This document shows positions 1 through 8,183 of a stretch of 50,773 bases of DNA, one piece after another (positions within the stretch are counted from its first letter, which is position 1; each line of letters begins with the position of its first letter). The notes beneath the pieces were generated by a model that searched no databases, was not told the DNA's origin, and was given only the letters and a program-made list of their open reading frames with translations. The translations under genes were made by a program, and so were the position numbers. The DNA comes from Muribaculaceae bacterium (GTDB taxonomy: Bacteria; Bacteroidota; Bacteroidia; Bacteroidales; Muribaculaceae): contig JAFYYG010000053.1 in assembly GCA_017557625.1 (NCBI GenBank), forward strand, positions 1 through 50,773. The letters run 5' to 3'.

Positions 1-95
1 AAATCAAAAAAATACAGAAAGAACTGAATGCAAGACCAAGAAAAAAACTCAATTTCAGCACACCTGTTAGAGAGTTCTACAAACATTTTTCTTAA
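1..95 (+). mobile_element. IS30-family transposase, C-terminal end (partial at window edge)
   Basis: Reading from base 3, an open frame runs off the left edge and ends at a TAA at 93-95. It gives about 30 residues, including KELNARPRKKLNFSTP. This resembles the end of IS30-type DDE transposases, whose last residues typically read N-x-RPRK-x-L-x-F-x-TP. The region just after the stop (about 100-135, AT-rich with TGCATTTGCTTG) could hold the element's terminal inverted repeat, but the partner end lies outside the window. The element points toward the thiamine uptake genes and stops before their promoter. The family call rests on a short motif only. Confidence 0.65.
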
Positions 96-154
96 CTTTG
101 TTTCAAAATATGCATTTGCTTGTTGACTCTACATTAGGCGGCGTCGAGGCATAA

Positions 155-182
155 AAAATGAAAAAACTTCGTTTTTCATTTT
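155..182. terminator. AT-rich hairpin between IS end and riboswitch promoter
   Basis: An 11-base perfect inverted repeat (155-165 with 172-182) encloses a 6-base loop and ends in TTTT. It could stop transcripts leaving the upstream transposase. Its 3' arm overlaps the -33 box of the riboswitch promoter. It is A/T-only apart from one G-C pair, so the terminator role is uncertain. Confidence 0.45.
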
Positions 183-210
183 GTTCTGCCCTCAACTTGC
201 ACTAATTTTG
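179..210 (+). promoter_or_regulatory. Bacteroidetes sigma-ABfr promoter of the thiamine uptake operon
   Basis: TTTTG at 179-183 and TAATTTTG at 203-210 are separated by 19 bases. This matches the Bacteroidetes primary promoter pattern TTTG-N19-TAnnTTTG exactly. Transcription would begin near 216-218, just upstream of the riboswitch. Confidence 0.8.
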
Positions 211-225
211 CAGCGTGATTCTAAT

Positions 226-357
226 GAGTTTGGGGGTGCTGCACCTTACAAAGCGTTGAGAGTTTGTTGCTTGCCTATTGCGACTGCTATTTGATGCTGG
301 TGTGGCTGAGAACATACCCATGGAATCTGAACCGGGTAATGCCGGCGTAGAGAACAA
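226..357 (+). ncRNA. TPP riboswitch (THI element)
   Basis: The RNA holds the conserved thiamine pyrophosphate aptamer blocks in order: GGGGGTGCT (232-240), GGCTGAGA (304-311), TACCC (315-319), CTGAACCGGGTAATGCCGG (327-345) and CGTAGAGAA (346-354). AGTTTG just before the first block can pair with CAAAACT after the last one, forming P1 with one bulged base. The region between 245 and 300 is a long variable P3 extension. The start codon of the receptor gene follows about 20 bases later and no strong terminator lies between, so control by blocking translation initiation is more likely than attenuation; that last point is inference. Confidence 0.92.
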
Positions 358-377
358 AACTTATTAATTAAAACAGT

Positions 378-2627
378 ATGAAGAAAACAATGCTTCTTGC
401 TGCCGCCGTGATGTGTGGCAGCTTATTGGCCACCGCACAGCCGCTGGTGGTTCGTGACTCTGTGCAGCTTCAGGAAGTTGAGGTGCTTGCAACCCGTGCG
501 TCGAGCAATACTCCTGTTGCTTTCACCAATGTTAGTAAAGAACAACTGGCGAGCGTCAATTTGGGCAAGGACATCCCCTTGTTATTGTCGTTTACTCCAG
601 GCTTGCTGTTCACCAGCGACGCAGGAGCCGGTGTGGGTTACACGTCGATGCGTGTGCGCGGCACAGACGCCACCCGTATCAACATCACAATGAACGACAT
701 ACCCATGAACGATGCCGAGAGCCACAGCATCTATTGGGTGAATACTCCTGACCTCACCTCGTCGCTGCGCGACATCCAGGTGCAACGCGGCGCCGGAACA
801 TCAACCAATGGTTCGGGTGCTTTTGGCGGCAGCGTGAACATGCGATCGCAAACTTCGTCGGTAGTCCCATACGCTGAAATTTCGGGTTCCTACGGCTCTT
901 TCAACACAAACAAGGAGACTGTGAAATTCGGCACCGGCCGCATGGGTGAGCATTGGTTTTTTGACGGCCGTTTGTCGCATATCTCAAGCGACGGCTACCG
1001 TGACCGTGCCACCTCGTCGCTGTTTTCCTATTTTGCCCAAGTTGCTTATATGAACGACGACACCAAAGTGCAGTTCATCTCCTTTGGCGGCAAGGAAGAC
1101 ACATATCATGCCTGGGACGGCATCAGCCGCAGCAAACTTGAGAGCGACCGCACTTACAACCCCAACGGTGAAATAAAGCATGACGACGAAGTGACAGGTT
1201 TCTACAGCGACCAGAAAGACATCTACAAGCAATTCCATTACCAGTTGCTTCTAGACCACAACTTCACCAACCAGTGGAAACTTAAAGCCGCGTTGCACTA
1301 CACCGACGGCTACGGCTACTACCAGGAGTACAAGAACCAACGCACCCTCAAGGAGTATGCCTTGACTCCGTTTGAATACAATGGGGCGACAGTGAAGAAA
1401 TCCAACCTTGTTCGCAAGAAAATCGTTGACAATGGCTTCGGCGGTGGACTTTTCTCTTTACACTACACCGGCAACCGTCTCGCGAGCGTGCTTGGCGCAA
1501 GCATTAGCACATACGGCAACGACCATTATGGCCAGGTGATATGGATAGAGAACTACATGGGAACACTTGACCCCGACCATGAGTACTACCGTAACAAGGG
1601 CAAAAAGACTGATTTCAATATCTATTGGAAGAACAACTACATCATTTGGGGCGGACTTAGCGCATATCTTGACCTTCAGTTCCGCCATATCAACTACAAG
1701 ATTGAAGGTGACAACGACAAGTGGGACTGGACCGCCAGCCCAGAGCATCTGCAGGTGCTTAACGTTAATGAGACGTTCAACTTCTTCAATCCCAAAGTAG
1801 GCTTGAACTGGCAAGTTGACCAAAAGAACCGTGTTTATGCCTCGTTTGCAGTTGCGCAGAAAGAACCCACCCGTAACAACTACACCGACGGCCTTTTCCT
1901 CGAGCATCCCCGTGCCGAGAAGCTCTATGACTGGGAAGCTGGCTATGAGTTCAAGAGCAGAATATTCTCGGCAGGAGTGAACTTCTATTACATGAAGTAT
2001 AAAGACCAACTTGTGCTAAACGGCAAGCTCAACGAGATTGGCGAGCTGATGGCAGAGAACGTGCCCGACAGCTACCGCTGCGGCATCGAGCTGATGGCGG
2101 GAGTTAAATTCACCAACTGGCTGCGCTGGGACGTGAACGTCACCTTCAGCCGCAACATAATCAAAGACTATGTGGGTTATGTTAGCGACTATGACGATGG
2201 CTGGCACGAGATGTGGACTCAGACTGCCATCGAGAAGGGAAATACTACTATCGCCTTCTCACCCAAGGCAATTGTCAATAGTGTGTTACAGTTTGACTAC
2301 AAGGGCTTTGAGGCACAATTTCAGTCGCAATATGTGAGCCGTCAGTATCTCGACAACTTCGAGAGCAAGGACGACTCTCTCGACCCATATTTCATCAGCA
2401 ACTTGGGGCTTGCCTACTCCTTCAAACTGCCTCACGTGAAGAAAATCACTGTTGGACTGACCATCTACAACTTGTTCAACAATAAATATGAGAACAACGG
2501 TTATGCCCAGACAGCTGCGGTGTATAAAGACGGAGACAAGAGCAACCAGCCCATTCTGAGCAGCGACCCGCGATTCTATCCAATGGCGGGAACCAACGTG
2601 CTGGGACACATCACGCTGAAGTTCTAA
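378..2627 (+). CDS. TonB-dependent outer membrane receptor, probably for thiamine
   Basis: This 749-residue protein has a signal peptide (about residues 1-20, ending ATA-Q) and a TonB-box-like segment (QLQEVEVLA, about 31-39). A plug domain follows, with the RVRG, NDIPMNDAE and GSGAFGGSVNMRS stretches (about 45-160), then a 22-strand barrel ending in HITLKF. It lacks the N-terminal carboxypeptidase-like domain of SusC proteins, so it is a FecA/BtuB-like receptor. The TPP riboswitch directly upstream and the PnuT-type permease one base downstream point to thiamine or a thiamine phosphate as substrate; the barrel itself does not show this. In Bacteroides the same riboswitch controls an outer membrane receptor plus pnuT. 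Start chosen at the ATG after the riboswitch; the next residues form the signal peptide. Confidence 0.88.
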   Translation: MKKTMLLAAAVMCGSLLATAQPLVVRDSVQLQEVEVLATRASSNTPVAFTNVSKEQLASVNLGKDIPLLLSFTPGLLFTSDAGAGVGYTSMRVRGTDATRINITMNDIPMNDAESHSIYWVNTPDLTSSLRDIQVQRGAGTSTNGSGAFGGSVNMRSQTSSVVPYAEISGSYGSFNTNKETVKFGTGRMGEHWFFDGRLSHISSDGYRDRATSSLFSYFAQVAYMNDDTKVQFISFGGKEDTYHAWDGISRSKLESDRTYNPNGEIKHDDEVTGFYSDQKDIYKQFHYQLLLDHNFTNQWKLKAALHYTDGYGYYQEYKNQRTLKEYALTPFEYNGATVKKSNLVRKKIVDNGFGGGLFSLHYTGNRLASVLGASISTYGNDHYGQVIWIENYMGTLDPDHEYYRNKGKKTDFNIYWKNNYIIWGGLSAYLDLQFRHINYKIEGDNDKWDWTASPEHLQVLNVNETFNFFNPKVGLNWQVDQKNRVYASFAVAQKEPTRNNYTDGLFLEHPRAEKLYDWEAGYEFKSRIFSAGVNFYYMKYKDQLVLNGKLNEIGELMAENVPDSYRCGIELMAGVKFTNWLRWDVNVTFSRNIIKDYVGYVSDYDDGWHEMWTQTAIEKGNTTIAFSPKAIVNSVLQFDYKGFEAQFQSQYVSRQYLDNFESKDDSLDPYFISNLGLAYSFKLPHVKKITVGLTIYNLFNNKYENNGYAQTAAVYKDGDKSNQPILSSDPRFYPMAGTNVLGHITLKF

Positions 2628-2628
2628 T

Positions 2629-3294
2629 ATGAGTGACGTTTGGACTGTCATATCATCCGCCTTGTCGCAACATGGCGAAGCCATCCACCTGCTCGATGCC
2701 ATTGGTGTGACACTCGGGCTTGTGTATCTGTGGCTGGAGTTTAAGGCCAATGTGCTGATGTGGGTTGTGGGCATCATCATGCCAATAATTGACATCTACC
2801 TCTACTTCAGCACTGGTCTCTATGCCGACTTCGGCATGGCCATCTACTACTCTGTAGCCGCCATTGTGGCTGCCGTCTATGGTTTCAGCCATTGGCACAC
2901 TGGCGACACAATAGGGACGAAAGGAAGCGGGCGGCCTATCACTCACATGCCCCTGCGTGAGTCCGGTGTGGCGCTGATTGTCTTTCTTGGATTGTGGGCT
3001 GTGATGTATGAGTTACTCATCCATCTCACTGACAGCACTGTGCCTGTGACCGACAGCTTTGCCAACGCGTTGAGCATCGTCGCTCTCTGGGCTTTGGCGC
3101 GTAAATATTTGGAGCAGTGGCTGCTATGGCTTGTAGCCGATGCCGTACTCACCTCCCTTTATGCCTACAAAGGGCTTCTGTTCCGGCCTTGCCTATATGG
3201 TTTCTACACCGTGATGGCAGTCTTTGGTTATTTCAAGTGGAAGAAGATAATGCATGAGCAGAATACTAGTAAAACAATTGCCAATAATTCATAA
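2629..3294 (+). CDS. pnuT: PnuC-family inner membrane transporter, probably the thiamine transporter PnuT
   Basis: This 221-residue protein has about seven hydrophobic segments and PnuC-family features: an N-terminal LGLVYLWLEFKAN stretch (residues 28-40), the LYADFGMAIYY motif (about 64-74), and an aromatic C-terminal half (EQWLLWLVADAV, FYTVMAVFGYFKWKK). PnuC proteins carry nicotinamide riboside; the PnuT subgroup carries thiamine by facilitated diffusion, with trapping by phosphorylation. The start codon lies one base after the receptor's stop, so both are one riboswitch-controlled transcript, which favours thiamine. The thiamine pyrophosphokinase gene that usually follows pnuT in Bacteroides is not here. 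An alternative is a nicotinamide riboside role, but the riboswitch argues against it. Confidence 0.85.
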   Translation: MSDVWTVISSALSQHGEAIHLLDAIGVTLGLVYLWLEFKANVLMWVVGIIMPIIDIYLYFSTGLYADFGMAIYYSVAAIVAAVYGFSHWHTGDTIGTKGSGRPITHMPLRESGVALIVFLGLWAVMYELLIHLTDSTVPVTDSFANALSIVALWALARKYLEQWLLWLVADAVLTSLYAYKGLLFRPCLYGFYTVMAVFGYFKWKKIMHEQNTSKTIANNS

Positions 3295-3347
3295 TCCTAA
3301 CTATTATATCACTACATCTAGTGATTGCTGGAATTAGAGAAAAGTTG

Positions 3348-3355
3348 TAATTTTG
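3348..3355 (+). promoter_or_regulatory. -7 box immediately before the second TonB receptor
   Basis: TAATTTTG lies 5 bases before the GTG start at 3361. A weak TTG (3325-3327) sits 20 bases upstream in place of a full -33 box. Transcription would start at or within a few bases of the start codon, so the message may be leaderless or nearly so. A small perfect hairpin (ATCACTA/TAGTGAT, 3309-3326) precedes it. Confidence 0.5.
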
Positions 3356-3360
3356 CACCC

Positions 3361-5586
3361 GTGAAAAAACGGCTTTTCATATTAAGTCTTATAATGACTG
3401 CTTGTATGGCGATGGTGGCGGCTGATGATGTCGCACTTGACACTTTGACACTCGGAGAGGTGAGCGTCACCGCCATCAAGCAGGGTGCTGATGTTGACCT
3501 CACGACATTCTCGACGGTGCTGGACAAGCGCGAAGTGGAGCGCAATGGCATAGTCACCGTGCGTGGCGTGAGTGATTTGGTGCCCAACTTTTTCCTGCCC
3601 GATTACGGCAGCCGCATGACCTCGACGATATATATCCGTGGTTTAGGTGCTCGCATAGACCAACCGTCGATGGGCCTGAACATCGACAACGTGCCGGTGA
3701 TGTGCAAGGAAAACTACGACTTTGACATCGCCGATATCGCTCGCGTGGAGATGCTGCGTGGCCCGCAAAGCACCCTCTACGGCCGCAACACGATGGGTGG
3801 ACTGATGAACGTTTACACCCTCTCGCCCATGTCGTGGCAGGGTACTCGTCTCATCGCCGAGATGGCGTCGCATCTGAGCATGAAGTTCGGCGCAAGCTAT
3901 TATGCTAAAGTCAATGAGCACTTTGGCATCGCTGGTGGCATCTATTATACTTCTACCAAAGGTCAATACACAAACGAATATAACGGCAAACTCTGTGACT
4001 GGGAGCGGCAAGGCACAGGAAGACTGAAACTCGTGTGGATGCCGTCGCCGTCGCTCACTTTGAGCAACACGCTTAGCGCCTCGATTAGCCGTCAGGGAGG
4101 TTATCCTTACGAGTGGGTTGAGATTGGGCAGATAGCGTATAACGACACGTGTTTCTATCGCCGCACTAATGTGATGGACGGATTGACCATCACCAAACGC
4201 TTTGACCGCTGGTCGCTCTCGAGTATCACCAGCTACCAGTATATCGACGACAATATGACCCTCGACCAGGATTTCACACCGCTGCCTTACTTCACCCTCA
4301 CTCAGGCGCGTAGAGAGCATGCAGTGACGCAAGATGTGGTGGCACGGGGGAAGGATGACCGTGCTTACAAGTGGCTTGTGGGAGCCTTCGGCTTCTACCG
4401 TCGCTACAAAATGGACGCTCCAGTGACCTTCAAGGACACAGGCATCAAAGCTCTTATCGAGGATCATATAAATGTCATGAATCCCTATTATCCTGTGGTG
4501 TGGAACGAACGAAACTTCATTCTTGGCAGCCGTTTCACTAACCCCACTTGGGGTGTGGCGCTCTACCATCAGTCGAGTTTTGATTGGAAGCACTTTACCT
4601 TTACCGTGGGATTGCGTCTTGATTATGAGCACACTTCGCTCAACTACCACAGCGAGACCCACACAGGCTATAAGGTGATGGAAGCCGCCACTGGCGAAGT
4701 TTATCACAGCGAGAATATCGACATCAACGATGGGGGCAACATGAGCAAGCACTTCACTGAGCTACTGCCCAAGTTCTCGGTGACCTATCACCTTCCCACT
4801 GCGGGCAAAGCGAGCCTCTACGCCAGCGTGAGCAAGGGCTACAAAGCAGGAGGCTTCAACACACAGATGTTCAGCGATGTGCTGCAACAGCGGCTTATGG
4901 GCATCATGGGCATTGGCGCTGCATACGACGTTAATGACATAGTGGGCTATAAACCCGAGAAGGCGTGGAATTATGAGATTGGAGGCCATTTCGAGAGTTC
5001 CAACCATCGTGTTAGAGGCGATGTCGACTTTTTTTACATCGACTGCCGTGACCGCCAAATGACCATCTTCCCCGACGGCACCACCACTGGTCGCATTATG
5101 ACTAATGCCGGTAAGACTCGTAGTCTCGGTGCCGAGGCGAGCGCGACTATCAACTTTACCGAAAACTTCGGAATGAACCTGAGTTACGGTTACTGCGACG
5201 CACGGTTTGTGGAGTATAACGACGGCAAGGCAGATTACAAGGACAAATTCGTGCCATATAGCCCAAAGCATACATTTTTTGCACAAGCGTTTTATACCTA
5301 TAATTTCAAATGCGAGAGCGACTGGGCACGCTCCATCACCCTTGATGCTAACGTGAAAAGCACGGGCGAAATATATTGGAATGAGGCCAACACCCAGCGC
5401 CAGCCGTTCTATACCCTGCTGGGCAGCAGCATCACCCTTGCAGGAAGGCACTACTCACTGCAGCTGTGGGGCCAAAATCTAACCTCCACCAGTTACAACA
5501 CGTTCTACTTCGTGTCGATAAGCCATGAATTTCTGCAACGAGGCAAGGGGAGAATGCTCGGCGTTACATTAAGAATAAATATTTAA
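3361..5586 (+). CDS. TonB-dependent outer membrane receptor, substrate unknown
   Basis: From the GTG at 3361 the product is 741 residues. The frame extends to a TTG at 3325, but those 12 extra residues precede the signal peptide (VKKRLFILSLIMTACMAMVA), so GTG is preferred. A TonB-box-like segment (LGEVSVTAIK) follows. The plug has YIRGLG, a MGLNIDNVPV stretch and LRGPQSTLYGRNTMGG, the classic plug signature of siderophore/FyuA-like receptors, and the chain closes with a barrel ending in TLRINI. It has no SusD partner, so a glycan system is unlikely; iron chelate, haem or a cofactor is possible. Two lipoprotein genes follow closely and may encode surface partners. It has its own promoter and is not clearly under the TPP riboswitch. 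Confidence 0.82.
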   Translation: MKKRLFILSLIMTACMAMVAADDVALDTLTLGEVSVTAIKQGADVDLTTFSTVLDKREVERNGIVTVRGVSDLVPNFFLPDYGSRMTSTIYIRGLGARIDQPSMGLNIDNVPVMCKENYDFDIADIARVEMLRGPQSTLYGRNTMGGLMNVYTLSPMSWQGTRLIAEMASHLSMKFGASYYAKVNEHFGIAGGIYYTSTKGQYTNEYNGKLCDWERQGTGRLKLVWMPSPSLTLSNTLSASISRQGGYPYEWVEIGQIAYNDTCFYRRTNVMDGLTITKRFDRWSLSSITSYQYIDDNMTLDQDFTPLPYFTLTQARREHAVTQDVVARGKDDRAYKWLVGAFGFYRRYKMDAPVTFKDTGIKALIEDHINVMNPYYPVVWNERNFILGSRFTNPTWGVALYHQSSFDWKHFTFTVGLRLDYEHTSLNYHSETHTGYKVMEAATGEVYHSENIDINDGGNMSKHFTELLPKFSVTYHLPTAGKASLYASVSKGYKAGGFNTQMFSDVLQQRLMGIMGIGAAYDVNDIVGYKPEKAWNYEIGGHFESSNHRVRGDVDFFYIDCRDRQMTIFPDGTTTGRIMTNAGKTRSLGAEASATINFTENFGMNLSYGYCDARFVEYNDGKADYKDKFVPYSPKHTFFAQAFYTYNFKCESDWARSITLDANVKSTGEIYWNEANTQRQPFYTLLGSSITLAGRHYSLQLWGQNLTSTSYNTFYFVSISHEFLQRGKGRMLGVTLRINI

Positions 5587-5603
5587 CCAAATAGCATTAT
5601 ATT

Positions 5604-6518
5604 ATGAAGAAGTTTATTTTATCATTTGCACTTGTGCTTATGGCATTGCCATTTACCTCGTGCACTGATGACGAGCCCGTCATCCAAGAGGAACCAGTAA
5701 AAGAGACTATCCAAGGAAAAGACCTGATCAGCAGCACTATCACCTTGTCCCAAAACGAGGCAACTTACATTGAGACTGCGGACTACACTTTCAACATTGA
5801 GCGCACCTCTAAAGAGGCCATTGTGAGCGTGGTTGCCAACGATGTGAAATTTGACTCCCACATGCCCTATGCAGTTACATTTGCTATGGAGAGCATCAAG
5901 GCCACCACGTTTGATGAGAATACCATTGAGTTCCATGCATCAAGCGTGAAATTCCTTGATGCCACAACTGGCGAAGAGAATACTCGTTACAAACTTACCG
6001 ACGTGCACGGATACATAGATAAAAAGAATGGTGTCTATAGTCTCGTTTACACTGTCAATGGCACTTGGAAAGTGCTCGTAACAAGTTCCACCATCCGAAG
6101 CCGTGTCGCCGACAACGACTATACTGCGCCAACCGACATCTATTACATCTACAAGATTGATGTCGCCACAATGAAGGCCGAAGTATTTCTCCACAACATT
6201 CAGTTCAAGGTAGGTGGTGCCAGCAGCCCGGTACTCAAGAAGATATCAATTCCCGACCTTGACGTGACACCAACTGCGACTGGTTTTGACCTCAGCGGCG
6301 ACAACATCGTGCCATTCAACTACTCGGGCACAAACCTTGACCAGGCTACCCCAATGCCTCCAATGAACGTCACCAATTATAATGGTAAAATTGACTTGAT
6401 TGAGTCCATGCACACTATCTACTTCAATAGCATGGGCGGTGAGTGGGACGGCTTCTCAGCTCTCTATCTTTGGCGAAAGATTTCAGCAAATGATTTAAGT
6501 CAACAATTAACTAATTAA
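5604..6518 (+). CDS. Predicted surface lipoprotein next to a TonB receptor
   Basis: The 304-residue product starts with a lipoprotein signal peptide (ALPFTSC, Cys at about residue 20) followed by acidic residues (TDDEP), which in Bacteroidetes can act as a surface-export signal. The rest is beta-rich with no recognised catalytic motif. It shares short blocks with the next gene's product: a repeated Y-x-I-(D/N)-x3-M-x-A segment and a P-(T)-A-T-G-(F/Y) segment. The two are therefore probably distant paralogues. The gene begins 17 bases after the receptor's stop and probably shares its transcript. A role in capturing the receptor's ligand, as HmuY does for haem receptors, is inference from position only. 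Confidence 0.6.
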   Translation: MKKFILSFALVLMALPFTSCTDDEPVIQEEPVKETIQGKDLISSTITLSQNEATYIETADYTFNIERTSKEAIVSVVANDVKFDSHMPYAVTFAMESIKATTFDENTIEFHASSVKFLDATTGEENTRYKLTDVHGYIDKKNGVYSLVYTVNGTWKVLVTSSTIRSRVADNDYTAPTDIYYIYKIDVATMKAEVFLHNIQFKVGGASSPVLKKISIPDLDVTPTATGFDLSGDNIVPFNYSGTNLDQATPMPPMNVTNYNGKIDLIESMHTIYFNSMGGEWDGFSALYLWRKISANDLSQQLTN

Positions 6519-6571
6519 CGATATTTTTACTAATATTTTTTAAATAAGTAGTGACAAAAAATTTTTTGTGC

Positions 6572-6579
6572 TACTTTTG
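6572..6579 (+). promoter_or_regulatory. -7 box before second lipoprotein gene
   Basis: TACTTTTG matches TAnnTTTG and lies 31 bases before the ATG at 6611. No convincing -33 box is seen 19-20 bases upstream. Confidence 0.45.
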
Positions 6580-6610
6580 TGGCGCAAAATTTCAACTAAA
6601 TAAAAGAACT

Positions 6611-7402
6611 ATGAAGAAAGTATTTTCAATCTTTGCATTAGCAGTGTTGCTGCTTGGCTTCACTGCTTGTAACGACGATGATGATGATTACAGAATCCAA
6701 AAGATTACAGGTGAAATCCTTAACAACTCTGTAGATATTGAGGAGGGACAATCGGTTTGTGTGGCAACAAGTGCCATCTCCATGGAGTGGAACGTTTCGA
6801 CATCGACTATTTCGCTCAACTACACAGTGGCTGTGACTACCAACAGCACTGCAACAGTATCTCTGACAGATGTACCTATTGAACCCAACATCACCTACAA
6901 CTGCTACACCTTTTCGGCAGCAAACGGTGGCAACGGCATCACTAACTTGACCGGATATTACCGTCCTGAGACAGGATGCCTTTACATAGAGTTCCTAGTC
7001 TTTGGCACTCACCGTGTGATGAGTACAGCTAATCTGTATTATCCCTATCTCAAGTACAACATCACCAATAGCGAAACTAGCGCCAGCAAGGAGAGCCCAA
7101 ATGGAGAGATGATGATCTATATCAACCCCAAGGACATGAGTGCGCAATTAGCAATGGGCAATCTCGCTCTCAGCGAGAATAGCGGCACCATCCAGCAAAT
7201 GGTGTTCTACGGTCTGCATGCCGAGCCCACCGCTACAGGCTACCACGTGACCTATAGCGGCGACCAGCGCTCTAGCGACGGAACTTACGTGCTCAACGCT
7301 TTTGATGGCACCATCAGTGGCAGTGGAAAGGTTGTTGACGGAACTTTCACCATCGACGAAAAATTCAACGGCACTTTCAATGGTAAGGCCTTTGCCAACT
7401 GA
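6611..7402 (+). CDS. Predicted surface lipoprotein, paralogue of the preceding one
   Basis: From the ATG at 6611 the product is 263 residues. A longer frame from a GTG at 6551 would add 20 residues before the signal peptide and overlap the promoter, so it is rejected. The signal peptide ends in LLGFTAC (Cys at about 20) and is followed by a run of Asp. The mature part is beta-rich and Ser/Thr/Asn-rich, with a closing segment rich in G, T and D (GTISGSGKVVDGTFTIDEKF). It resembles the product of 5604-6518 in layout and in two short motifs. Function is unknown. A rho-independent terminator follows 33 bases after the stop, closing this receptor-lipoprotein block. Confidence 0.6.
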   Translation: MKKVFSIFALAVLLLGFTACNDDDDDYRIQKITGEILNNSVDIEEGQSVCVATSAISMEWNVSTSTISLNYTVAVTTNSTATVSLTDVPIEPNITYNCYTFSAANGGNGITNLTGYYRPETGCLYIEFLVFGTHRVMSTANLYYPYLKYNITNSETSASKESPNGEMMIYINPKDMSAQLAMGNLALSENSGTIQQMVFYGLHAEPTATGYHVTYSGDQRSSDGTYVLNAFDGTISGSGKVVDGTFTIDEKFNGTFNGKAFAN

Positions 7403-7435
7403 GAAAAATGTTTTAACAGCTAATAACACCTGTGC

Positions 7436-7460
7436 AACCTGTTTTGCGCAGGTTTTTTTT
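7436..7460 (+). terminator. Rho-independent terminator
   Basis: A 6-base stem AACCTG/CAGGTT (7436-7441 with 7449-7454), a 7-base loop and a continuing T run to 7460. It closes the TonB receptor/lipoprotein block. Confidence 0.75.
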
Positions 7461-7533
7461 ATAGTCCCACAACTCACCATTGAACACTGTGCAAAAACCG
7501 CTAAAATAGCTCCAATCTAAAAAAAACTCACTA

Positions 7534-7554
7534 CTGATAACTGATAACTGAAAA
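7534..7554 (+). repeat. Heptad word array (CTGATAA)
   Basis: Three consecutive 7-base words, CTGATAA, CTGATAA and CTGAAAA, lie just upstream of the sigma-factor promoter. It is one of several intergenic arrays with a 7-base period in this window. Confidence 0.7.
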
Positions 7555-7562
7555 CTTTTTTG

Positions 7563-7570
7563 TACCTTTG
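7563..7570 (+). promoter_or_regulatory. -7 box before ECF sigma factor gene
   Basis: TACCTTTG matches TAnnTTTG, 19 bases before the ATG at 7590. The -33 region is not obvious. Expected leader about 13 nt. Confidence 0.5.
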
Positions 7571-7589
7571 AAGCGTTTTAGAAATATTG

Positions 7590-8150
7590 ATGGCAAAACG
7601 AGCAAAATACGACGAGGAAGAGATTGTTGAGCAACTGCACAAGCAGGACACTTGCCGCACAGCGTTCGGGAGAGTGATAGAGCACTATTCCGAGCAGCTT
7701 TATTGGCAGATACGTCGTATGGTTGTTGATCATGACGATGCTAACGACGTGCTTCAAAACACCTTCATCAAGGCGTGGACTAACATAGACAACTTCCGTG
7801 GCGATGCGAAGCTCTCAACGTGGCTCTACAAGATTGCCATCAACGAATCAATCACCTTTATCAACAAGAAAAAAGTGCAAAACAACATCTCGCTTGATGA
7901 TGACGACTCCTTCCTTGTCAACAATCTGGAGGCCGACAAATACTTCGACGGTGACGACGCCCAGATCAAACTGCAAAAAGCTATCGCCACTCTGCCCGAG
8001 AAGCAGCGCCTGGTCTTCAACATGCGATACTATGACGAGATGAAATATGAGGAGATGAGCGAGATATTAGGCACCTCGGTGGGAGCACTCAAAGCATCCT
8101 ACCATCACGCCCTCAAGAAAATTGAGTCTTTTTTTGAGAATAATGATTAA
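7590..8150 (+). CDS. ECF-family RNA polymerase sigma factor
   Basis: The 186-residue product has sigma region 2 (about residues 25-95: DANDVLQNTFIKAWTNIDNFRGDAKLS in two overlapping motifs, then TWLYKIAINE) and sigma region 4 (about 120-180: LPEKQRLVFNMRYYDEMKYEEMSE, then GALKASYHHALKKIE), with no region 1 or 3. This is the usual ECF layout and length. A TTG one codon earlier is possible, but ATG at 7590 is preferred. Downstream are a one-TM protein and a Spy-like exported protein, in the order seen for sigma factors governed by a membrane anti-sigma protein and a periplasmic sensor. The regulon cannot be told from the sequence. Confidence 0.9.
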   Translation: MAKRAKYDEEEIVEQLHKQDTCRTAFGRVIEHYSEQLYWQIRRMVVDHDDANDVLQNTFIKAWTNIDNFRGDAKLSTWLYKIAINESITFINKKKVQNNISLDDDDSFLVNNLEADKYFDGDDAQIKLQKAIATLPEKQRLVFNMRYYDEMKYEEMSEILGTSVGALKASYHHALKKIESFFENND

Positions 8151-8183
8151 ACCTTTTGACTTTAGGGTAGTCAAAAAAATGTC

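Noticed and set aside
2629-3294. Nicotinamide riboside transporter PnuC
   Set aside because: The family fits, but the TPP riboswitch on the same transcript makes a thiamine role (PnuT) more likely.
3643-4752. Long antisense open frame (369 codons) within the second TonB receptor
   Set aside because: It lies wholly opposite a gene with clear family motifs and signal peptide, shows no domain and has no promoter or ribosome-binding site. The same holds for antisense frames at 1458-2009, 46103-47107, 47551-48294 and 48409-49089.
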